DNA of 64,000 bases from Pseudomonadota bacterium (GTDB lineage Bacteria > Pseudomonadota > Gammaproteobacteria > Xanthomonadales > Xanthomonadaceae). The notes under the pieces are model-generated. The model saw only the letters and a list, made by a program, of their open reading frames with translations, ran no database searches and was not told the origin of the DNA. The stretch spans positions 1-64,000 of the forward strand of contig JAEWJB010000178.1 in NCBI GenBank assembly GCA_023386795.1, written 5' to 3'. Below, piece by piece: positions 1 through 8,056 of the stretch. Within the stretch, counting starts at the first letter, position 1. Every line of letters begins with the position of its first letter. The position numbers were made by a program, and so were the translations under genes.

Positions 1-1
1 C

Positions 2-856
2 CTGCGTCCGCTGCCGCGCTACTGGCTGCTGCCTGCCAGCGCCGCGCTGCGCCGCCCGCTGCGGCTGCCCGCCGCTGCGGCCGCGCGGCTGCAGGACGTG
101 GCGCGTTTCGAGATCGACCGCCAGACCCCCTTCACCGCCGAGCAGGTCTGGTTCGACGCGCGCGCGCTGGGCCATCACGGCGATGCGCAGCTCGATGCCG
201 AACTGGTGGTGGTCCCGCGCCGCGTGGTGGATGGCGAGGCGGGCATCGCTCCGGCGTGGCGCGAACTGCTGGCCGGCGTGGACGTGCGCGATGGCGATGG
301 ACAGCCGCTGCGCGTGAACCTGCTGCCGATGGCCGAACGCCATGTGCGCCGCGACCCGATGGCACGCTGGAACCTGGCCGTGCTGGCGACCGGGTTCATC
401 GCGCTGGCGATCGGCGCGCAGTGGCTGCTGGACAATCGCGCGGCTGCCGCCGATGCGCTGGAGGCCCGGGTGCGCGCCGATGCCCAGCGCGCGCGCCAGG
501 TGGCGATGCAACGAGAGGAACTCACCGCGCTGATCGAAGGCGCCGTCTTCTTCGAACAGCAGCGGGCCGCGCGGCCCGCCGCCATCGAGGTGTGGAACGA
601 ACTCAGCCAGCGCCTGCCCGATGGCACCTACCTGGAAAAATTCTCGCTGGAAGGCGACCAGCTGCAATTGATCGGCCTGAGCGATGAAGCCGCCGGGCTG
701 GTCGAACGCCTCGATGGCGCGCCGACCTGGCGCAAGCCGGCCCTTACCGGCGTATTGCAGAGCGACGCGGGCAAGGGCCGCGACCGTTTCACCATCACCG
801 CCACGCTGGCCGCACCCGCGGCCGCGCCGGCCCCCGCTGCGGGAGGAGCGCGATGA
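2..856 (+). CDS. xpsL: Type II secretion protein L (XpsL/GspL), 5' end cut off by window
   Basis: The reading frame is open at the left edge and ends in TGA, so only about the last 284 residues are seen. GspL is an inner-membrane protein that anchors the secretion ATPase GspE on the cytoplasmic side and contacts GspM in the periplasm. The visible part has the end of the actin-like cytoplasmic domain (FEIDRQTPFTAEQV, typical of GspL/PilN-type proteins), one membrane helix near WNLAVLATGFIALAIGAQWL, and a periplasmic helix followed by a ferredoxin-like fold region. The GTG at 98 could be mistaken for a start, but the upstream codons read on smoothly with the same composition. It overlaps xpsM by 4 bp. 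The L-M-N-D order matches the Xanthomonas xps cluster. Confidence 0.85.
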   Translation: MRPLPRYWLLPASAALRRPLRLPAAAAARLQDVARFEIDRQTPFTAEQVWFDARALGHHGDAQLDAELVVVPRRVVDGEAGIAPAWRELLAGVDVRDGDGQPLRVNLLPMAERHVRRDPMARWNLAVLATGFIALAIGAQWLLDNRAAAADALEARVRADAQRARQVAMQREELTALIEGAVFFEQQRAARPAAIEVWNELSQRLPDGTYLEKFSLEGDQLQLIGLSDEAAGLVERLDGAPTWRKPALTGVLQSDAGKGRDRFTITATLAAPAAAPAPAAGGAR

Positions 857-1467
857 ACAGTGCGCCCGACCTGCGCGAGCGCGCCTGGGCGCTGGGGCTG
901 CTGGTGCTGGCACTGGCGCTGGTCTACGGCCTGCTGGTGCATCCGTTCTTCGTGCAGCCGCTGCTGGCCACCGAGGCACGCGTGCGTGCGGCCAACGAAC
1001 GCGCGCAGCGCGTGCAGGCTGAACTGCAGCAAGCCCCGCGCATTGCCGAACAACTGCAGCGTGCCCGCGCGCAGCTGGCCACGCGCCCCGGTTTCCTGCC
1101 CGAAGCTTCCGCCGAGCTGGCGGCCGCCGGCCTGGTGCAGCGGCTGGAGGCCGTCGTTTCGGAAGCCAGCCCCGGCCATCGCAGCTGCGCGATCAGCAAC
1201 CGCTCGGCGCTGCCGGCCGACCTGCAGGGGCGCTTCCCCCGCGTGGCCGTGCAGGTGCGCCTGCGCTGCGGAACGCCCGAACTGGCCAGCGTGCTGCACT
1301 CGCTCGAATCCGGCACGCCGGGGTTGTTCGTGGACAACCTCAACGTGCTGGCGCAGCGCGCCGCGCTCTCGCCGGGCGACAGCGGCAACGGGCTGGACGT
1401 GACCTTCGATCTGTCCGGCTACGTGCGCCCTGGCGCAGTCGCCCCGGAGGTCGCGCATGCGCCCTGA
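853..1467 (+). CDS. xpsM: Type II secretion protein M (XpsM/GspM)
   Basis: This 204-residue protein is the inner-membrane partner of GspL. It has a short cytoplasmic N-terminus (MNSAPDLRERAW), one membrane helix around residues 12-33 (LGLLVLALALVYGLLV), a coiled-coil-like stretch rich in Q, R and A (about residues 42-75) and a small periplasmic domain. The ATG overlaps the stop of xpsL as ATGA, which implies translational coupling. GspM proteins diverge strongly, so the call rests on size, topology and position between L and N rather than on a motif. Confidence 0.8.
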   Translation: MNSAPDLRERAWALGLLVLALALVYGLLVHPFFVQPLLATEARVRAANERAQRVQAELQQAPRIAEQLQRARAQLATRPGFLPEASAELAAAGLVQRLEAVVSEASPGHRSCAISNRSALPADLQGRFPRVAVQVRLRCGTPELASVLHSLESGTPGLFVDNLNVLAQRAALSPGDSGNGLDVTFDLSGYVRPGAVAPEVAHAP

Positions 1468-2245
1468 TGCGATCGGCATGCGAACCGGGTGGCGGGTGGT
1501 GTTCGCAGGGTGGGCGGTCACCGTCGCGGTGCTGGCCGGCCTGGGCATGGGCAGCCGCTTGCCGGCCGACGATGCACCGCTCGCAGCGCGGCCATTGCCG
1601 GCGATTCCGCCGCCGCCGGCACGTCGTCTCGGTGATTTCTCCACCTACGCCGCCGTCGCGCAGCGCCCGGTGTTCGCCGAAGACCGGCGCCCGCATCCGT
1701 TCTTCCTGGGCGGCAGCGACACCAGCCAGGCCACCGGCCTGCGCCTGACCGGCGTGCTGATGACCCCGCAGTTCCAGATGGCCACGGTGACCACCGACCA
1801 GGGCCGCTCGCTGCGCTTGCGCCTCCAGGGCGATGCGGTGGACGGCTGGCGCCTGCTCACGCTGTCGCCGCGCAGCGCCACCGTGGAAGGGCCGGGCGGC
1901 GTGCGCACCTTGGACATGCAGGTGTTCGACGGCCGCGGCGGTGAAGCGCCAACCGCCCTGCGCGGCGCGGGGCAGGCGAATGCGCCGCAGAGCCCGCCGC
2001 CGCCATCGAACGTGATGCCGGTCGCGGCCCCCCCTGCACCCATCCCGCCCTCGGCGGCTGCGCCTGTCGTGCCGGTCGCGAACACCCCGGTGCCCGCCGC
2101 GCAAGGCACGCCGTCCGCGCCGCCGGCCCCCAGCGAAGACCAGCTCAAGGCGATCCGCGAACGCATCGAGGCGCGTCGCCGCGCCTTGCAGCAGCAACAG
2201 AATCCGCAGCGTACCGGCGATGCCGCCGTGCCGAAGAACCCGTAG
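1457..2245 (+). CDS. xpsN: Type II secretion protein N (XpsN), GspC-like bitopic protein
   Basis: This is a 262-residue protein with one N-terminal membrane helix (VVFAGWAVTVAVLAGLGMG), a periplasmic domain resembling the GspC homology region (GLRLTGVLMTPQFQMATVTT), a Pro/Ala-rich linker and an Arg/Gln-rich C-terminus. In Xanthomonas, XpsN replaces GspC as the link between the inner-membrane platform and the secretin, and sits in the same place. It overlaps xpsM by 11 bp. The C-terminal half is low complexity and is unlikely to be folded. Confidence 0.78.
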   Translation: MRPDAIGMRTGWRVVFAGWAVTVAVLAGLGMGSRLPADDAPLAARPLPAIPPPPARRLGDFSTYAAVAQRPVFAEDRRPHPFFLGGSDTSQATGLRLTGVLMTPQFQMATVTTDQGRSLRLRLQGDAVDGWRLLTLSPRSATVEGPGGVRTLDMQVFDGRGGEAPTALRGAGQANAPQSPPPPSNVMPVAAPPAPIPPSAAAPVVPVANTPVPAAQGTPSAPPAPSEDQLKAIRERIEARRRALQQQQNPQRTGDAAVPKNP

Positions 2246-2254
2246 AGTGCCGAC

Positions 2255-4459
2255 ATGACGTCACGCGTTGTCCTGATTTCACTCCTCCTGGGCCTGCTGG
2301 CCGGCTGCGCGAGCACGCCGACGCCGGACGTGCGCCGCGCGCCGCCCCAGCCGCCCCCGCGCACCGCGCCGGTGGCCACGCAAGACGCCGGTACCGATGC
2401 CGGCCCGCAGCCGGTGATCCGCCGCGGCAGCGGCGAGGTCATCAATCGCGGCGCGGCCGCGCGCCCGGCGCCGGCGCTGTCCGCCGCCAGCACCGGCGAG
2501 GCGACGTTCAATTTCGAGGGCGAGTCGTTGCAGGCGGTGGTCAAGGCCATCCTCGGCGACATGCTGGGCCAGAACTACGTCATCGCGCCCGGCGTGCAGG
2601 GCACGGTGACGCTGGCCACGCCCAAGCCGGTGTCGCCGGCGCAGGCGCTGAACCTGCTGGAGATGGTGCTGGGCTGGAACAACGCGCGCATGGTGTACAG
2701 CGGCGGCCGCTACAACATCGTGCCCGCCGACCAGGCGCTGGCCGGTACCGTGGCGCCGAGCACCGCACCGGCGGCCAACGCGCGCGGCTTCGAGGTGCGC
2801 GTGGTGCCACTGCGCTACATCTCGGCCAGCGAGATGAAGAAGATCCTGGAGCCCTATGCACGGCCCAACGCCATCGTCGGCACCGATGGCTCGCGCAACG
2901 TCATCACCCTGGGCGGCACGCGGGCGGAGCTGGAGAACTATCTGCGCACGGTGGAAATCTTCGATGTCGACTGGCTGTCGGGCATGTCGGTGGGCGTGTT
3001 CCCGATCCAGTCCGGCAAGGCGCAGGACGTGGCGGCAGACCTGGAGAAAGTCTTCGGCGAAAAGAGCGGCACGCCCAGCGCGGGCATGTTCCGCTTCATG
3101 CCGCTGGAGAACGCCAACGCGGTGCTGGTGATCACGCCGCAGTCGCGCTACCTGGACCAGATCCAGCAGTGGCTGGAGCGCATCGACAGCGCCGGCGGAG
3201 CGCCGCGGCTGTTCTCGTACGAGCTGAAATACATCAAAGCGCGCGAGCTGGCCGACCGACTGGCGGAAGTGTTCGGCGCCAGCACGCGCGGCGGCAGCGA
3301 CAACGCCTCGCTCGCGCCGGGCGCCACGTCGATGCAGTTGGGCGATACGCTGGACTCGGCGAGCCTGGGGCGCGATGCCGGCAGCAGCCTGGGGTCGAAC
3401 GGCAGCACCGGTTACGGCGGTGCCGGTGGCACGGGCAGCAGCGGCATCGGCACCGGTGGCGATTTCGCCCTCTCGCCACGCCAGAGCGGCAACGGCAGCG
3501 TGACGCTGGAAGTGGAAGGCGACCGCGTCGGCGTCTCGGCGGTGGAGGAAACCAACACCCTGCTGGTGCGTGCCTCGCCACAGGCGTGGCGCTCGATCCG
3601 CGAGGTGATCGAGAAGCTCGACACCATGCCGATGCAGGTGCACATCGAGGCGCAGGTGGCCGAAGTGAAGCTCACCGGCAAGCTCAGCTACGGCGTGAAC
3701 TGGTATTTCGAGAATGCCGTGGACGCGCCGGTAAGCGAAGGCGGCGCGGGCCTGCCGAGCGCACTGGGGCGCAGCATCTGGGGCGATATCTCCGGCACCA
3801 TCGGCAGCGGTGGCCTGGGCTGGACGTTCCTGGGCAAGAATGCGGCCGCGGTGATCTCCGCGCTCGATGAAGTCACCGACGTTCGCCTGTTGCAGACGCC
3901 GTCGGTGTTCGTGCGCAACAACGCCGAGGCGACGTTGAACGTGGGCACCAAGGTGCCGATCAACTCGGTGTCGGTGAACACCGGACTGGGCTCGGACAGC
4001 ACCTACAGCCAGGTGCAGTACCTGGATACCGGCGTGATCCTCAAGGTGCGGCCGCGCGTGACCCGCGAGGGCACCGTGTTCCTGGACATCGTGCAGGAGG
4101 TCAGCTCGGCCGGCGCGACGCCGGCGAGCTGTGATCCCACCAAGTCCACCTGCAATCCGCCCATCGACACCCGCCGCGTCCACACCGAGGCGGCGGTGCG
4201 CAGTGGCGACACCATCATGCTGGCCGGCCTGATCAGCGACCAGGACGAGAACGGCTCGTCCGGGGTGCCGTTCCTCAGCCGCCTGCCGGTGGTCGGCGCG
4301 CTGTTCGGCAAGAAGACGCAGAACGAGACGCGGCAGGAAGTCATCGTGCTGATCACCCCGACCATCGTGAAGGACGCCAACGAGGCCGTGCGGTTCAACG
4401 ACGAGTACGGCCGCAAGTTCAGGACACTGGAACCGCTGTACACGCCCGCCAAGCCATGA
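2255..4459 (+). CDS. xpsD: Type II secretion secretin, lipoprotein XpsD/GspD
   Basis: This 734-residue protein is the outer-membrane channel of the type II secretion system. The N-terminus is a lipoprotein signal with Cys at residue 18 (LLAGC), as in XpsD of Xanthomonas, instead of the usual signal peptide of most GspD proteins. It is followed by a Pro-rich linker, the N0 domain (FNFEGESLQAVV to NIVPADQ, about residues 90-165), N1-N3 repeats, and the secretin core (about 450-710) with the conserved VPFLSRLPVVGALF segment and a C-terminal TPTIV strand. A Gly/Ser-rich insertion (about residues 350-410) lies in the N3 region, as is common. It follows xpsN after 9 bp and overlaps the next gene by 4 bp. 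Confidence 0.93.
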   Translation: MTSRVVLISLLLGLLAGCASTPTPDVRRAPPQPPPRTAPVATQDAGTDAGPQPVIRRGSGEVINRGAAARPAPALSAASTGEATFNFEGESLQAVVKAILGDMLGQNYVIAPGVQGTVTLATPKPVSPAQALNLLEMVLGWNNARMVYSGGRYNIVPADQALAGTVAPSTAPAANARGFEVRVVPLRYISASEMKKILEPYARPNAIVGTDGSRNVITLGGTRAELENYLRTVEIFDVDWLSGMSVGVFPIQSGKAQDVAADLEKVFGEKSGTPSAGMFRFMPLENANAVLVITPQSRYLDQIQQWLERIDSAGGAPRLFSYELKYIKARELADRLAEVFGASTRGGSDNASLAPGATSMQLGDTLDSASLGRDAGSSLGSNGSTGYGGAGGTGSSGIGTGGDFALSPRQSGNGSVTLEVEGDRVGVSAVEETNTLLVRASPQAWRSIREVIEKLDTMPMQVHIEAQVAEVKLTGKLSYGVNWYFENAVDAPVSEGGAGLPSALGRSIWGDISGTIGSGGLGWTFLGKNAAAVISALDEVTDVRLLQTPSVFVRNNAEATLNVGTKVPINSVSVNTGLGSDSTYSQVQYLDTGVILKVRPRVTREGTVFLDIVQEVSSAGATPASCDPTKSTCNPPIDTRRVHTEAAVRSGDTIMLAGLISDQDENGSSGVPFLSRLPVVGALFGKKTQNETRQEVIVLITPTIVKDANEAVRFNDEYGRKFRTLEPLYTPAKP

Positions 4460-5313
4460 GCGGCGCCACGCCCATCGTCCTGCTGCCGGTCGGCACCGAC
4501 GACCGCGCGCTGGACGCCTGCCTCGGCGCGCTGGAGACGGGTACGCCACCCGGCACGCCGGTATGGCTGGCCGACGATGCGCAGGCCGGCCCGCGTGGCG
4601 TGGCGGTGATCGAAGCCTGGTTGGCACGGACCCGGTTGCAGGCCGATTACACGCGGCGCGAACGTCCGATCGGCGAGGTCGCGCACCTGGACGAAATGCT
4701 CCGCGCCTGTGGCGGCGCCGACGTCGTGGTGCTGTCTTCGCAGGCGCGTCCGCTGCCCGGTTGGTTGCGCCAGTTGGAAGCATGTTTTGCCCGCGATGCC
4801 GCCATCGCCAGCGCCACGCCATGGAGCAACGCCGGCGAGGCGGCAGCGTGGCCGCGGCTGGGGGAGATCAATCCGCTGCCGGACGATGCCGAACGCCTGG
4901 CCACCGCCTGCGCCGCGATGCCACCACTGCACCCGGAGTTGCCGGCGGCCATCTGCCACGCGGTGGCGCTGCGCGGCAGTGCGCGCCAGCGAGCCGGCGG
5001 GCTGGATGCCAGCAGCTACGGCGCGTGGTACGCCGCGTTGATCGACCTGAGCCTGCGCATGGCCGGCCTCGGCTGGCGCAATGTGCTGTGCGAGACCGCG
5101 TTCGTCGCGCGCGAGGAAGAGGGCGTGCCCGCCGATGGCGACATGGATGCACTGGCCACGCGCTGGCCAGCCTGGCATTCGCGGCTGGCGGGGTTCTTGA
5201 TGGAAGACCCGCTCGCGGCGATGCGCGCGCACCTGCAACGGATCTACCAGGGCACGCCGGTCGCCATGCCGCAGCGTGACCTGTTCGGCGACTCCCGGGG
5301 GAAAGAGGAATGA
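4456..5313 (+). CDS. Glycosyltransferase family 2-like protein
   Basis: The protein has 285 residues. Its fold signature is GT-A-like: an opening strand (PIVLLPVGTDD), a segment like the middle of GT2 enzymes (ADVVVLSSQARPLPGWLRQL), and a C-terminal portion (LDASSYGAWYAALIDLSLRMAGLGWRNVL) that matches the acceptor-binding end of GT2 proteins. A clear DXD metal motif is not obvious; the SSQARPLPGW stretch sits where DDD/DXD normally lies, so activity may be altered. It overlaps both xpsD (ATGA) and the next glycosyltransferase (ATGA). The acceptor is unknown; cell-surface polysaccharide or a secretion-linked glycoprotein are guesses from context. Confidence 0.65.
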   Translation: MSGATPIVLLPVGTDDRALDACLGALETGTPPGTPVWLADDAQAGPRGVAVIEAWLARTRLQADYTRRERPIGEVAHLDEMLRACGGADVVVLSSQARPLPGWLRQLEACFARDAAIASATPWSNAGEAAAWPRLGEINPLPDDAERLATACAAMPPLHPELPAAICHAVALRGSARQRAGGLDASSYGAWYAALIDLSLRMAGLGWRNVLCETAFVAREEEGVPADGDMDALATRWPAWHSRLAGFLMEDPLAAMRAHLQRIYQGTPVAMPQRDLFGDSRGKEE

Positions 5314-6152
5314 ATGCAGCCATCGCCGCGGTGGTGGTGACCTACCGCAGCGCGGCCACCATCGACGAGTGCCTGTCGCGCCTGCGCGCAGCCGCCGACG
5401 TGGCCGAGATCCGCGTGGTCGACAACGATTCGGACGACGACACGCTCAACGTCGTGCAGCGCCATGCCATCGAGGATGCGCGCGTGCACTTCATCGCCAA
5501 CCCGGACAACCCCGGCTTCGCCACCGCCTGCAACCAGGGGGCGGCGGATTCGCGGGCACCGTGGCTGGTGTTCATCAACCCGGACCTGATGGTGGCGCCG
5601 GATACGTTGGCCCAGCTGCGCGCGCGCGCCGAAGCGCTGGGCAAGCCCGCGCTGCTGGGCGTGGAGCAGGTGGACGAGCACGGCGAGCCCGATGGCGCGG
5701 TGCGTCGTCGCGACCCGGACTTCGCCGCGATGCTGCGTGCCCCGCGCCGCGGCGCGCAGCTGGCCGTGCCGGCGGACCCGGCGCAGGCCCTGCAGCCGGT
5801 GGAGGCCCTGTCCGGTGCGCTGATGCTGATGCCGCGCAGCCTGTTCGATGGCATCGGGGGCTGGGACGCCGGCTACCGCCTGCATGCCGAGGACCTGGAC
5901 CTGTGCCGCCGCGCTCGCCAGGCCGGCGCGACGGTGGCGGTGGCCAACGACCTGCGCGTAGTGCACTTGCGCGGTGTCTCCAGCCGCTCGCGGCCGTTCT
6001 TCGTGGAATGGCACAAGCATCGCGGGCTGTGGCGCTACTTCCGCAAGTTCGAGGCGCCGCATCGCAGCTGGCCGGTACGCGCCGGGGTGTGGCTGGCGAT
6101 CTGGGCGCATGCGGCCGCCCAGGTGCCGCGCCTGATGCGCCAAGCCGGGTAG
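5310..6152 (+). CDS. Glycosyltransferase family 2 (WbbL/rhamnosyltransferase-like)
   Basis: This 280-residue cytoplasmic or membrane-associated enzyme has the GT2 sugar-nucleotide fold: AAVVVTYRSAATIDECL at the N-terminus, IRVVDNDSDDDT, NPGFATACNQGA, then the metal-binding segment FINPDLMVAPD, and the catalytic-site helix region ALMLMPRSLFDGIGGWDAGYRLHAEDLDLCRRARQ. These match rhamnosyltransferases of the WbbL type, which extend O-antigen or exopolysaccharide chains. The C-terminus (WLAIWAHAAAQVPRLM) may be a membrane-associated helix. The start overlaps the preceding stop (ATGAATG). It looks like the last gene of the xps transcript. The sugar donor cannot be read from the sequence. Confidence 0.8.
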   Translation: MNAAIAAVVVTYRSAATIDECLSRLRAAADVAEIRVVDNDSDDDTLNVVQRHAIEDARVHFIANPDNPGFATACNQGAADSRAPWLVFINPDLMVAPDTLAQLRARAEALGKPALLGVEQVDEHGEPDGAVRRRDPDFAAMLRAPRRGAQLAVPADPAQALQPVEALSGALMLMPRSLFDGIGGWDAGYRLHAEDLDLCRRARQAGATVAVANDLRVVHLRGVSSRSRPFFVEWHKHRGLWRYFRKFEAPHRSWPVRAGVWLAIWAHAAAQVPRLMRQAG

Positions 6153-6191
6153 CGGCGCGGCGGGCAGGCAGCACGCACACGCCGGTCGCGC

Positions 6192-6197
6192 CATAAT
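6192..6197 (+). promoter_or_regulatory. -10-like box of pncB, 6 nt from the start codon
   Basis: CATAAT lies six bases before the pncB ATG. If it is the -10 element, transcription would start at or next to the A of the ATG and the mRNA would be leaderless. No good -35 box is visible at the expected distance. Similar spacing is seen before nrdR, ribD, kdpD and two minus-strand genes in this window. Confidence 0.45.
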
Positions 6198-6203
6198 CCC
6201 CGC

Positions 6204-7388
6204 ATGATCATCACCTCGCTGCTCGACACCGACCTGTACAAATTCACCATGATGCAGGCGGTGCTGCACCAGCACCCCGGTGCGCAGGTCGAATACCGTT
6301 TCAAGTGCCGCACGCCCGGCATCGACCTGGCGCGCTACATCGACGAGATCTCCACCGAGATCGACCTGCTGTGCGAGCTGCGCTTCCAGCCCGACGAGCT
6401 GGCCTACCTGCGCGCGATGCGCTTCATCAAGCCGGACTTCGTCGATTTCCTCGGCCTGTTCCACCTGGACCGCAAGTACCTCACGCTGCGCCCGTCGCGC
6501 GAGGTCGAAGGGGAGATCGAGCTCATCATCCGCGGGCCGTGGCTGCACACGATCCTGTTCGAAGTGCCGCTGCTGGCGATCATCAACGAGGTGTGGTTCC
6601 GCAATACCAGCCAGCCGGATTTCGAGGAGGGCCGGCGCCGCCTGCAAGCGAAGATCGCACGGCTGGCGGCCCCCGGCTACGAGGAGTGCCGCGTGGCCGA
6701 CTACGGCACCCGCCGCCGCTATTCCCGGCAGTGGCACGGCGAGATGCTGCCGCTGCTGCGCGAGGGCTGGGGCGAGCGCTTCGTGGGCACCAGCAACGTG
6801 TACTTCGCCCGCCGCTACGGCATGACCCCGCTGGGGACCATGGCCCACGAGTACCTGCAGGCCTTCCAGGCGCTGGGCCCGCGCTTGCGCGATTCGCAGG
6901 TCGCGGCACTGGAATCGTGGGCGCGCGAGTATCGCGGCGACCTGGGCATCGCGCTGTCCGACGTGGTGGGCCTGGATGCCTTCCTGCGCGACTTCGACCT
7001 GTATTTCTGCAAGCTGTTCGACGGCATGCGCCACGACTCGGGCGATCCGTTCGTGTGGGGCGAGCGCGTGCTGGACCATCTGCAGCAGCACCGCGTCGAC
7101 CCGCGGAGCAAGGTGCTGGTGTTCAGCGACGGGCTGAACATCGAGAAGGTCATGCAGCTGTTCGACCACTTCAAGGGGCGCTGCCGGCTTTCCTTCGGCG
7201 TCGGCACCCACCTGACCAACGACCTGGGCCCGGAACCGCTGCAGATCGTCATCAAGATGGTCCGCTGCAATGGACAACCGGTGGCCAAGCTGAGCGATTC
7301 GCCCGGCAAGAGCATGTGCGACGACCCCGGGTACCTGCGCTACCTGCGGCAGGTGTTCGAGGTCGAGGACGCCCCCGAAAAGGGGTGA
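6204..7388 (+). CDS. pncB: Nicotinate phosphoribosyltransferase
   Basis: The enzyme converts nicotinate and PRPP, with ATP, into nicotinate mononucleotide in the NAD salvage (Preiss-Handler) pathway. The length of 394 residues is normal for the family. Signature segments are LLDTDLYKFTMMQAV at the N-terminus, FVGTSNVYFARRYGMTPLGTMAHEY, MRHDSGDPFVWGERVL and VFSDGLNIEKV near the phosphate-binding region, and GVGTHLTNDLG. There is no Shine-Dalgarno sequence before the ATG; a CATAAT box six bases upstream points to leaderless expression. It stands alone between the xps transcript and the cellulose operon. Confidence 0.95.
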   Translation: MIITSLLDTDLYKFTMMQAVLHQHPGAQVEYRFKCRTPGIDLARYIDEISTEIDLLCELRFQPDELAYLRAMRFIKPDFVDFLGLFHLDRKYLTLRPSREVEGEIELIIRGPWLHTILFEVPLLAIINEVWFRNTSQPDFEEGRRRLQAKIARLAAPGYEECRVADYGTRRRYSRQWHGEMLPLLREGWGERFVGTSNVYFARRYGMTPLGTMAHEYLQAFQALGPRLRDSQVAALESWAREYRGDLGIALSDVVGLDAFLRDFDLYFCKLFDGMRHDSGDPFVWGERVLDHLQQHRVDPRSKVLVFSDGLNIEKVMQLFDHFKGRCRLSFGVGTHLTNDLGPEPLQIVIKMVRCNGQPVAKLSDSPGKSMCDDPGYLRYLRQVFEVEDAPEKG

Positions 7389-7390
7389 CG

Positions 7391-7417
7391 CGCAGCGGCG
7401 GTTTTTGCCGCACTGCG
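7391..7417 (+). terminator. Possible terminator hairpin after pncB
   Basis: CGCAG and CTGCG flank an inner CGGC/GCCG pair with a GGTTTTT loop. The structure ends pncB transcription plausibly, but no T-tract follows the 3' arm, so intrinsic termination is uncertain. Confidence 0.3.
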
Positions 7418-7474
7418 GCCTGTCCAGGTGATTTTTCGCAAGCCGATCGGGTAAAGTGCGATCGAATTCTCAAT

Positions 7475-7487
7475 TGTGCACTGCACA
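7475..7487 (+). promoter_or_regulatory. Palindromic operator candidate upstream of the bcs promoter
   Basis: TGTGCA-C-TGCACA is a perfect inverted repeat of six bases per arm. It ends 10 bp before the sigma-54 promoter box. It is in an AT-richer patch than the surrounding DNA. A regulator binding here would be very close to RNA polymerase, so repression or co-activation is more likely than classic enhancer action. The binding protein is unknown. Confidence 0.4.
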
Positions 7488-7497
7488 GCGTCGTGTT

Positions 7498-7513
7498 TGG
7501 CACCGCGCTTGCA
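7498..7513 (+). promoter_or_regulatory. Sigma-54 (RpoN) promoter of the cellulose operon
   Basis: TGGCACCGCGCTTGCA fits the -24/-12 consensus TGGCAC-N5-TTGCA, with the GG at 7499-7500 and the GC at 7511-7512 and the required spacing. The start of transcription would fall about 7523-7525. The box is the only strong promoter seen in the 159 bp between pncB and bcsD, so it probably drives the whole bcs operon and needs an enhancer-binding activator (for example a FleQ-like c-di-GMP-responsive protein, inferred from other bacteria). Confidence 0.75.
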
Positions 7514-7524
7514 TATGTTTGACC

Positions 7525-7551
7525 TGCACCGGGGGCATGATGCCCGGTGCA
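7525..7551 (+). promoter_or_regulatory. Hairpin at the predicted 5' end of the bcs mRNA
   Basis: TGCACCGGG and CCCGGTGCA form a perfect 9-bp stem with a 9-nt loop. It begins almost exactly where transcription from the sigma-54 box should start, and covers a possible GTG start at 7547. It may protect the 5' end of the mRNA or control translation of bcsD. There is no T-tract, so it is not a normal terminator. Confidence 0.5.
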
Positions 7552-7573
7552 CCCCACGCAGCACGGTTCCGGC

Positions 7574-8029
7574 ATGACTTCGTTCGATCCTTCAACGCTG
7601 TTTCGCGCCCGCGGCTGTTCCCGGCAGTGGCTCGGTTTCGTCCGTGCCCTGGCCGAGGAGTTCGCCGCCGAACTCCCCGACCACGAGCTGGCCACCCTGA
7701 TGGCCCGGATCGGGCGTCGCTTCGCCCTGCGCCATCCCATCGGCGAATGCGTGGCGCTCGGCGAGGTCGAGGCCGCGGCCAACCGGATCTGGAGCGAGGT
7801 CGAATGGGGCCAGTGCCGCATGGAAGAGCAGGCCGGCAGCGTGGAGATCAACCACGCCGCCCCGCCGCTTGCCGTGGCCTTGACCGGCATGGACTGGAGC
7901 GACGGCTTCCTGGCGGGGGTGTACGAAGGGTGGTTCCAGCAACTGGGGATGCTGGCGGGGCTGGCGGTGAGCGCCGAGCGGCCGCCGATGCCGGACCTGC
8001 GCCGGCTGCGGCTGGCGCGGGCGGTGTAG
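7574..8029 (+). CDS. bcsD: Cellulose synthase subunit D (BcsD/AcsD-like)
   Basis: This 151-residue protein resembles BcsD, a periplasmic ring-forming subunit that aligns glucan chains into crystalline cellulose in type I systems. Recognisable parts are SRQWLGFVRALAEEF, the MARIGRRFA helix, EVEAAANRIWSEVEWGQCRM, EINHAAPPL and a C-terminal DWSDGFLAGVYEGWFQQLG. These parallel the Komagataeibacter pattern (GRRFA, E.E.N....WG, I.H...P, LEG.Y..W). I prefer the ATG at 7574 over the GTG at 7547, because the GTG is inside the leader hairpin and the extra nine residues look non-conserved. bcsD comes first in this operon, whereas it is last in Komagataeibacter. Confidence 0.78.
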   Translation: MTSFDPSTLFRARGCSRQWLGFVRALAEEFAAELPDHELATLMARIGRRFALRHPIGECVALGEVEAAANRIWSEVEWGQCRMEEQAGSVEINHAAPPLAVALTGMDWSDGFLAGVYEGWFQQLGMLAGLAVSAERPPMPDLRRLRLARAV

Positions 8030-8056
8030 GCACGGTACAGATCATTGGGGACAGCA

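Noticed and set aside
4621..4642. TTGGCACGG...GGTTGCA as a second sigma-54 promoter
   Set aside because: The distance between the GG and GC elements is too long for RpoN, and it lies inside a coding region.
7547..7573. GTG start for bcsD at 7547
   Set aside because: It lies within the 3' arm of the leader hairpin and the extra residues show no conservation with BcsD. The ATG at 7574 is preferred.
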